NCBI GenBank assembly: GCA_026874595.1
Contig: CM049322.1
Coordinates: 51,189,340-51,253,339, forward strand
Length of the DNA: 64,000 nt
Direction of reading: 5' to 3'
DNA from: Sipunculus nudus
Lineage: Eukaryota; Annelida; Sipuncula; Golfingiida; Sipunculidae
The translations under genes and the position numbers were made by a program. The notes under the pieces were generated by a model. It made no database searches, had not been told where the DNA came from, and worked only from the letters and a program-made list of their open reading frames with translations. This document shows, piece after piece, positions 12,256 through 22,200 of the stretch (its first letter is position 1; the number at the start of each line of letters is the position of its first letter).

Positions 12256-12600
12256 TCAGGGAGAGGAGTGGGGTTCTGTCAGTGTTTTTCTGAGTTTGGG
12301 GATGATGACTGACAGAATGTTTTCACATCTCGCCATCAGGCTGGTTACAAGTGGATCAGGAGTCGTAAACACGGAGCCAGAGAAGGAATCAAGTCTGTTA
12401 GGGCTGTTCAGCTCATTCATTTCCATGTACCTTGAGAATTCCTCGTCCAGTTTAGATCTCAGGCTGTCACAATACTGCGGATCGCAGGAAAACAGCGCCC
12501 CAGCGTTCGTCTCAAAGTACTCTATGGATTCCTGTACTGCCCTCTGGTGTAGATTTCGTAAATCATCGTTAGACTTGCGCCGCCTTCCCCTCATGGTGTT
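12256..12600 (-). CDS. GTPase terminal exon 13
   Basis: 114 codons plus TGA after acceptor ATTTTAG. Helical and charged, ending LTEPHSSP. The last ~10 codons overlap the first unit of the ~40-bp minisatellite. Confidence 0.83.
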   Translation of the reverse strand, partial: NTMRGRRRKSNDDLRNLHQRAVQESIEYFETNAGALFSCDPQYCDSLRSKLDEEFSRYMEMNELNSPNRLDSFSGSVFTTPDPLVTSLMARCENILSVIIPKLRKTLTEPHSSP

Positions 12601-13298
12601 CTAAAATATATATCAGCAGGTTTCAAACTCTCAATAAAATTGTCGTGATAATACAGGCATATTAAACAAAAAAAGTGTATACTGTTTGATTGTGTTTCGT
12701 TTGTGTGCATTCTCTAAATACATCTGCATACGTTTAATTCAACTGAAGGACTAGTTTAAGTTCGTAATGATGTAAGAGAGATGACAAAACGTGACGTGCT
12801 CACGGTGACCATATTTGTCCTATTTATTTAAATATACTCATGACTAAATGTACCATTTCGAAGATTTCTGTAATACCTTAATATCGTACACAGTTCACAG
12901 CGCTACTAGTGATTAATTGCATAACTATGAGTTCAGGACGAAATATCCATGGAGATGTACATCTCACGAGATATCGTCTACAACTAACTTCCAAGTATCT
13001 AAGTAACCAGTCCAAAGTTGTTAAATGTACATTAGTCCTACCAAATCACTCTTTTTTTTATTGATTTCATGAAAATGATGCTAATTACTCTTTTTACTCT
13101 TTTTTTCATCAGCACTCCTTTCTCGCCCTCTTTTTTGTGAATCGGGAGCTTTAACAGTCAGGTTAGAAAAAGAAATGGACATTTCACAATATTTTTGTGT
13201 GCAAATGTTCAGCATGTGTCACATGTAGAAAATGTCCTTATCTTCAGACAAGGGGAAGTGCAGCTTGTATGTTTTCGACATTGGGAAGGATATGCGTC

Positions 13299-13334
<36 letters not shown>

Positions 13335-16300
13335 AAATGGAGGTATGCGAAGCACATCTTTATTCAGTTTGTGATAAAAAAATTGGGGGGATTGACTCTA
13401 ATTTTACTATTTTTTCTATCTTTTTTTCAAAGAAGTCGACTCTTTTTTTTCTGGAACACTTACTCTTTTTTCGGTCAAATACCTTTGGCCGGCCTATACA
13501 TTGTATCGAGGCCGACTTTGGTATTACCTCACGACGCTCGGGTCCGTACGACAAGGGATAGCATGTTATCTTATTATTTCTAAATTTGCTATTATCCTCT
13601 TCTTCGATAATATGCTAATTCGTGAATGGGATATCCCAATATTAATAGGGTAAATATTGAAAGCCTAACTTTTGAAATTTTACCTTTTGGGTTTTGAACA
13701 TTTTTCCATTCTGTACCACCTACTATTGAAAAATAATCGAAGAATTCAGAGTTAATTGTAATATTTTATCGCTTAAACTTCACCGCCAGTAAAAGGTCTA
13801 CTGCTGTGTTTTTGCTAACCTCAGCGGGTTTATTCATCACATGAACGTCTTACCTCTTTCATCTTCTCGTGATATTTGTTGGCAGCCATGGAACTTATTA
13901 TCCGACAGAATTCTTCTTGTTCAACCTTAAACAAATAAATACCATAACGGGATGACCACTTTTATTGTAACATGTGTGGTGGAAAAATATTCATAAGTGG
14001 GTGAAATAGTTGAAATAGCTTTGAGCCTCTTGGTCCTACAGCCAAAAATTCGCTTGTCTGATTGGTCGCTTGGTAAGTGTCTTGTTGAGATTTCGCACGC
14101 CACAGAGGCTTACACCCGCAAATGCTTGTTTACTTCGGACCAGAAATGTGAGAAAAGGAGACAAATTAACACCCAGTCTTTTACCTTTGTCATTATTTGG
14201 AAATGACAAAAAAAAAACGGTGAAATCAGAATTCAGTTACAAAGTTTTCAAAGAAGGCACAAAATTAAGCCTTGTCATATATGGGAAATGTTCATTCATT
14301 CGTATTACCACCAGAGAAGCCCGTGTTGAAAAATTGGTTGATTCATGGGAAACGTTAAGGTGTTAAACTGCTAAAACCTCGGTGGATTCTCTTCTCAGGG
14401 AGCGGCAATAACCTGAGTGGAAATGGGCCTTTACCACGAGCATGCGCACTGCGCGTAATGGTCGTCTGCTGTGTTTGGGTCACTGTGAGCCAGCATTGCG
14501 GCTTTTATATGCTGAAACCAGATACACGTCAGAGAATGCGACAAACACCTCGCTTTTTCTCAGAAAAAAATTACATAATGATATAACAAATACGTCTTTT
14601 TATTGATGAAACGGACCCGACCAATCAGCTTTACTCGTTATCGGCAGGGGGAGCTAGTGAGGTGACGTCTTTTAAAATAAAAAAGAACTAACCTGACTCG
14701 TTGTCATCCTCTTTGCTTTATTATTAACAATGAGCGCCTCCTCTATCGCGTCGATTCGCTGATTCAGCAGATCTTGGTGAGGACGGGCCTCTTCAGGGCG
14801 CCCTCTACCGGAGGTACGGAACTCTAGCATTGCCTTTTCCCTCATGGTTTTAACCCGTCTGGTCAGGTGATCACTGTCAACTGCTGGGGCGTCTTCACTG
14901 AACTCCTACAAACCAAAAAAGATGAAACAATATTCATTACATGCACTGAGGACTGAATTTAGGGGCCATATTCTTCATTGAATGTACTGATTACAATAAA
15001 GGAAAGTTGAATAGAGATGCTTGTGTCTGATGACTTAACTGTTTGCATCCTTTTTATATGTAAAACCTTAGGCTTTTAATTTACTTGCTAGCAATACGCT
15101 GTTGAGGAATGTAATGCAAACGGCATTAATATTTAGTTATATTTAAACTTGACATAGAGAGGCTACAATAAGCAGGGGCGTCAATATAGGGGTGGGGGAT
15201 GGTGGTATATATATACCCCCTCCCACTTTTTGGCAGGGGGGGACGGTCAATGTAATCATCCCCCCCCCCCCCCCCACTTTTCAGAGAATAATATCATAAT
15301 ATTGCAAACGAACTATATTAATAAATAGAATTAAAGACTTTGGATCTATTTACTAAAAAATGTTATATCTTAACCTTGCTTAGAATTCACAAAATAACTT
15401 ATTTTCTAAAACATTATAATTATTTGAAACATGATTAAGTATATATATATATAGTTGTAGATGCCACTCACAGACGCTGAACAGGTATATATATATATAT
15501 ATATATTTGTATACAGTCACCCCCCCCCCCCCCACCCTGGAAGAAAAATTTTACGCCAGTGACAATAGGAGACTAAAATATTTTTTTCAACATTAGGTCT
15601 GGTAAGGACCTTAAATGGACATAATCACATACCAGGTATGTTAAATATACATAAAATATTATGGTATGCTCCAATTTTTTTATTCTTTTTATTCTTAGAC
15701 AGTTTGTTTACTCCTGAAGATAATCTGAGATAAGCTTGCTGTAGGCGCAATCAGTGGCGTAAAATATTATCATAGAGCTCACGCCACCTCGTGGAAACTT
15801 CACAAATCAAGAACTTTAAGTTTCAAACCGATGGTTCCTCTTTTTTTCTCTCTCTCTCTTTTTTTTTTTTTTTTTTTTTTTTCCTTTTTTCGTGTTTTTT
15901 CTTGTTTAAGAAGTATTGCGAATGTTCCAAATCGGACCTCTGGTCACGATGTCTTGTTAGGGTAAACAAGCACACGAGAACTGTGTTTACTCACACCCAG
16001 AGTCCAAAAGCAATATATAAAGCAAGTGAAATGGAGATGATAAGTCTGTATGGAAAACATTTGTATTTAGTCTGAACTATTAGCCTTATATAATACACAT
16101 TTTTGTAAATGATTATGCACCTTTAAACCATCCATTTGTGCAGTGAATTGAACTGGTATTTCCCAGGATAACATGAGATGCAGTCTCTCATATTACAGGG
16201 ACAGTGATGACAGGGAATTCCCAACTTTTGTTGCTATACAATCAGCATCTCTTATAATGATTTAACATTAATAATACTAATGGCTTTGTCATCTTGACTA

Positions 16301-19209
16301 CGCTTTATAATGTGTTCACTGAGGGAAAGTTTTGTTTTCTATCTTTGCGTTCAGACCTGCGTCTCATTCTTTATTCGTGATTTCCTTTGTTATCATATTG
16401 TTTATATGGGAGTGTGTTGCTAATTTTCTTTGGGCGAACTCTTTCGTTCAGCGCCATCTGGATGATGCATACTCCAGAATTCACGTACCTCCTCACAAGT
16501 AGCTCGAAGGCGATCCAAGGCTTCTTTGACAACCTGATGGTTCCACCGAGAAACCAATGTCTGTGACACAATACATTTAATTTAAAAAAATGAGAACAAA
16601 AACAGCAACTGAGTTCATACAACACAAACACAGCATGGTATCTTCCAGGCTGTGCCGATAGACTGATACTAATATATAACGGGTAACCTGGTACCTGGAT
16701 ATAGATTTTTCCATTTTGTGTTTTTTTTTTAACTTTTTCAATTGAATTTTCTGTATCGGTATATAAAAGCGCGATCATGTTTTTCATGTCCAGTTTTAGA
16801 AATAAGTTCCCAAGAAGGAGAATCCAATAGTGCTGCAATATGTTGTAAATAGTGATTAAAATAAATTGCAATGAATAAAATATTTTTTTTTTCTTTTAAT
16901 TAAACTGGATAAAAAGTTTAGGTGGGCACTCTCCGAAAACTTTCTGGTCAGTTTACATCAGTTCTATTAGATCATGGACATGTGAACCAAAATACCACCC
17001 AGAAACACCCCGAAAGGTCTCTTACTTATAGTCCCAACACTGGTTCACATATGCTTATTAACGACCATAAATATCATACCTTATAAATAAAATAGTGCAT
17101 ATAACTACAACATACAAGCATAATTACTCTGAAATAGAATGAAAATTTATTTCCATACAATAAATCAGCCCAGTATATGCATTTCAAACGTACAACCGTT
17201 TAGAGAGTGTCACTTTCGCATGCGATATAAATCTTGCATTTTTCAGTCAGAATAGCCATAGGCGAAAATTCCTATTGTTTTACTTAAGATTCAGTGATGA
17301 CCTGGAAATTGCTTAGACTTGAGTACTCGAGTCAACATTTTAGTACAGTCAGGAAGGGTATCAGAAATATAAAGAGTGTGACTTTACCTCTCTCGTGCCA
17401 GATAATGAAGGTATCTTTCCTGACTGCAGAATACCAACAATATTCTGTAACAAAATAAATGTCATGGATTTTTTGTAACAACAAAATAAATGTTATTCAC
17501 TGTCGATCCGGTGATGCGTAAATTAAAAAAATGTCCGTTACATTCAGCTAACTCTGTCACTGTGGTGTGAAACCGATTTCCTCACGTATACTGGTATATT
17601 CTAAACTTACAGCATCTCTACTACTCAGTTAAAATATATTCAATGTTTATTCCATTCTTTTGCCCGAAAAAAATCAAGGGTTATCTCAAACTCATGAAAA
17701 CCATATTTACAGTTCTAAGTTAATAACGTAAAAAGCTTGTCCTGTGTTCATGTTTGAAGCTACTAATATCAGGCCCTTAACTTAGACTTAATTTTTGTAT
17801 ATACAAAGTAACCCTACATTAACAAAAGAAAACGCTGAAAGACAAATGATGTTTAATTGTAAATGATATAAGCTAACATGATGTTTTACGGGGTTTTTTT
17901 ACCTACCATGATGTGCCTCAGAAGTCCGTAACAGGTGGTAGCTCGACCAGAGTTAGACTGATGTATGACGTCCGTAAATAAAGCGGCACAAAACTGATCT
18001 AGCTGTCGAACAAACTTCCCCAATAATTCTAAAATACACCACATATGTCAAAGTTTATTGGCAATAATAATAATACCATGATTACAAAGGTAAAAGTTGC
18101 ATGAAATTTGAAATGTAAAACTAGATACAGTATTCCGGAAGCGGCCAGGACAGAACTAAAAAAAATGGATTTTCAATGTAGACTAAGATGAAATATCGAT
18201 ATGGTTATGGCCTGTAAGCCATCTTACACTATAACAGAAACCCATTATAACTTGCACTGATTAATTCACGATAAAATTTTGTTAAAATACTAAGAAAAAA
18301 GTTATTCAAAACAACTATTTATTGAAGTAAACTGTATGTGTAAACTATAGGGTAAACCGCCTTTAACCAATGATGCTATATATCATATTGCCTCCCATTA
18401 TAGACGACTCCTACATGTATGATCGAGTTATAATATAGAAAAGAAGCACAAAAATCAACTCTCCTCGCTTGTCTCCTCACTAAACTCCGTTGTCGTCGGC
18501 TTTTTCCCTTGTAATGTAAACTATGTTGTAAGATAATAAAAGGATGCGATTTTAGGCTTTACCAAGGAGTTGTACTTAGAGTAGCGTGACGTTAATCCTA
18601 AGAGAATAAATATTTTCTGTTCAATGTTTATATAATTTTTTTAAATTCTGAATCAGACTAATTATGCAGGAGAGTAAAGTTCGCGCCAGACCGTGCCCCC
18701 GGGCACCTCCTCGCAAGCACAAATATTGCGGAAAAGGTTAAAAATAGATTTTGGGTAAATTTGACGTCCTAAATTTTACGCGGATACATAGGACCAACTA
18801 CGCGCTTCGCTAGTGCAAGGAAACTGCTTGAGATGCCCCGGAGGTATCGTCTGGCGTGAACATTACTCTTCTGCATAAATTACCGGAAACACTCCCCGTA
18901 AACGCAATTTCCTCCTCTTCTTGGGACTCCTCGTCATCAGACTCCCTCTGGTGGACTGGGAGCAAACAACACATGACGTCATCATACGCCGTTTTTATGC
19001 TATCCCTGACTCTCTGTTGCTGCTCAATTTTATGACTAGTCATCTGTGTAAAAGAGAAATGACAGTCCTCTGGAAAACACGGGATAAATGGGAAAGTAAT
19101 AAACTGGAAATAGTTCAAAATAAGCAGGCCCTTGTATTTTTATATGTAGACATGGTCATTGTTTTCGTTCTTGGTCATTTTTGATTTGCGCAATAATAAA
19201 CACATACGC

Positions 19210-19279
<70 letters not shown>

Positions 19280-22200
19280 TGTAATGTTGAAGATATGTCA
19301 TTTAAAAAAAGTAATTTTATTGTAAAAGCAATTACTATTATTGATGATGTTTTCATATTTTTTAAATCTATATTACGTTCATCGGTGAGAGTGTTGTGAT
19401 ATTAAGGATTTTAGCTCATGCATAGTCAGCTTTTTATACTATATATGTCACAGTTTACCTGTAGTTCCTGTTTTAGGTAGTTGCTTCCTCCCCGTAGGCC
19501 GTAACGCATCCCTTTCTTAGCCGTCCAGTCTCTTACCACAAACAACAGTTTCTGCAATAAGTTTATATGGAGTTATCATACTCAGAAATAGACTTTAAAA
19601 TATGATATACAGTGTCCATATGTGCCTAAAAAATCTAAAATAGTTCAGCCATTTATTGGACGGCAAGTCTCCGCTGATCCGAAAATTATGTATTTAGCCT
19701 ACAAACGTGATATGATTGTAAATTCTATGAATTCGGCGTAAATACATGTTTACTCGCATTTTAAGGTGTGTTTCCATATGCGTAAATATGCGTATGTGCG
19801 TACATGCGTGAAAAAATGTTGTGTTTCAATATGCGCGTATATCTGTGATCTGACAGACGTAATATATTTGTTCATAGGATCTAGCAGGTGTGCCACAAAA
19901 AGATGTTGATGTGACGTCATTTTACTGGTCATGCCTGAGTTCACACAGACCGTAGGCGTAAAAATTGCTCCTGTGTCGATTTTCAGCTTGAACGCACAGA
20001 CGCATACACAATGACGAACACACGGAAACATCTAAGTCATGAAGTCATATGTTCAATATTTCACGATTATTTACGTGCACATGGATATACGGCTTATGTC
20101 TTTTCCGAATAGCAGTTTTCCATTGTTTGTTTTATATACGGACTAAAACCCATACGTCACAAATATGATCTTCAGAAGGGTGTAACGTTAGTTTATATAT
20201 ACGGAGACATACGCTTTGTAAATGCAAAATGTAATTGAAACTGATCCTAGTATGATTTTGTACCCTGTTATAATTTGAGTGTTTGGGCGCTGTCCAAAAA
20301 AGGCGTTATTCCACTTTAAACTTTAAACGTCCGCTTGCCACCAAACACTCTTTACTGATAGGTCCTAGGTGTACTTTCGTGTCCCAACCCCCTGCCCTTA
20401 TGGAGACCTGACAGGTTTATTACTCCAAATTTCTCGAGACCGTTCGTGGGGGCTGCCATTTCGCTTAAACCGCTTAAACACTAAAATCCGGATGTCACAG
20501 GTCGAATGTCGAAATCATGGGTATACTCCTAGTAAAATAAAACCACGGCTTACATATCCAAAGTATCCCGGAAAAAAAAACAACTTCACCCAGTATAAGA
20601 ATCTGGACTTACAGGACATTTGTGTCCGATATCTGGTGTGGCACCGTTGAGCTGTAACACCAGGGAAGCCGATTCTATCAACATCTGAAACCAGGATATT
20701 CAAATGAATTATGCGTGTGTATAAAATTTTACTATGAGCGGCAGCGAGAACAATACATCATTTTAATATATCGGGAATAATTATGTTACGATAACAGTCA
20801 AGCAGTGGTAACTAAAATCACACGGTCAGTTTCGAGGGACATACCGGTATTAACTCCGGACAATTCTTGAGTGGGTTAAGGTAAAAAATAGTTAAAGCAA
20901 AGTCTTACTTCTAAATGTTTCAGTTTATCTTCATCCACCATCCTGACTGCATTATAAATCTGAAAAATGTTAATAAATCATATATCTCCCCTTTTCAGCT
21001 ACAAAATGCCTTTCTCTATAGAAATAATAACAATTAACCAATACGTGTTTCACTGTTCAAACATATATGAAACAAAGAGAAGGTATTCCATACACACGGA
21101 GCCGAGCTGCAGTATATCAGCTGTAATTATGTGACATGAGGAAAGTATACTGTGATATGAGCCATACTTAAACTATATGTATATACGTGTATATATGGCA
21201 TGGGTACTGCTCAAATCACTTCGGCTTATAACAAATACATAGCCCTATATCAGGCAAGTACGCTTATATCAGGTATTTGCGCCATAACTTGCATGACATA
21301 AGCTGTAATGGCATGATAAAAGGCATATTTGTACATGTATAGTATAAGCCATACAAGATGAAAGACAGAAAGCGTATCTACGTGATATACGGCGTATTGT
21401 GTATAACGTAAGCCGTATTTACGTGATATTAGTCGTATTTAACGTGATATAAGCTACTCCTGCGCGAGACATAAGGCTCGTTATTTTACACAAGGCATGT
21501 GTGGGATATATTTCATGAATGGACTTAATTTTAGGAGATTTAAGGTGATGCACGCAGTACATGCGTGATATGAGGCGTCATTGTTTGATATTAGGTGTAT
21601 TTATGTAATATATGCCGTACTTACGTTATATAAGAAGACATTGTGTATGTATAGGGAGATTTATTGGACTCGGCACTTACCTGTATGGAACTGAGAAGTA
21701 TAGTAAATGTAGTAAGTAAATTTGTATCTTCAATTGACGCTGTGCGGTCACCGAGTCCCTGTGTGTCCACCACCAGCACACACACCTACAAACACACGCA
21801 TACCCTTAGTGTGTGGACCTTGAAGATTGATCATAAACGTAAAGGTAAATACCTTAACGTTAAGTTTACCCTTATGTTAAAGACCTTTAAAAACATGTGA
21901 ACACGTTTAAAACAGAAAAAAAGTATGATCTGCACCGTCATCCTTATCATCGTTGTGATTGCAACTGTCTGTATACAGTGGAACCCTGGCTTCTGACTAC
22001 CCCACCATGGCGACCACCCTACAATTATGACCACCTTCCTTGATCCAGATTATATGATCCAGGTAACTTAGTATGTCACAAATACGACAACCCCAAATTA
22101 CGACAACTTTGGTCAGTCCCAAAGGTGTTTGTACTCGAAGTTTTTAATTGTCTATCACTGTTAATACTACGAAATTAACTTTTTTAGTTTTGGCTAAAGT

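Larger units (their letters stand above)
11060..12300. repeat. Degenerate ~40-bp minisatellite reaching the GTPase stop codon
   Basis: Diverged units of the form GTTTACGTCAGCGTTTGTCT followed by a GAGTTTGT-like tail recur about every 40 bases, for example starting at 12151, 12190, 12233 and 12273, and again at 11851, 11891 and about 11070. The foldback element at 11240-11750 interrupts the array. The unit at 12273-12300 lies inside the last coding exon of the minus-strand GTPase gene, so the array covers its C-terminal codons and 3' UTR. Confidence 0.7.
12846..17195. repeat. Right copy of the segmental duplication
   Basis: Partner of 1-3971. It contains GTPase exons 10-12 and the same MITE and TA runs. 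The extra length relative to the left copy is mainly the insertion at 16676-17048. Confidence 0.93.

Noticed and set aside
15791-16075. Phe-rich frame over poly-T tracts
   Set aside because: Produced by the homopolymer run; its copy at 2974-3204 is open on the other strand, so no frame is conserved.
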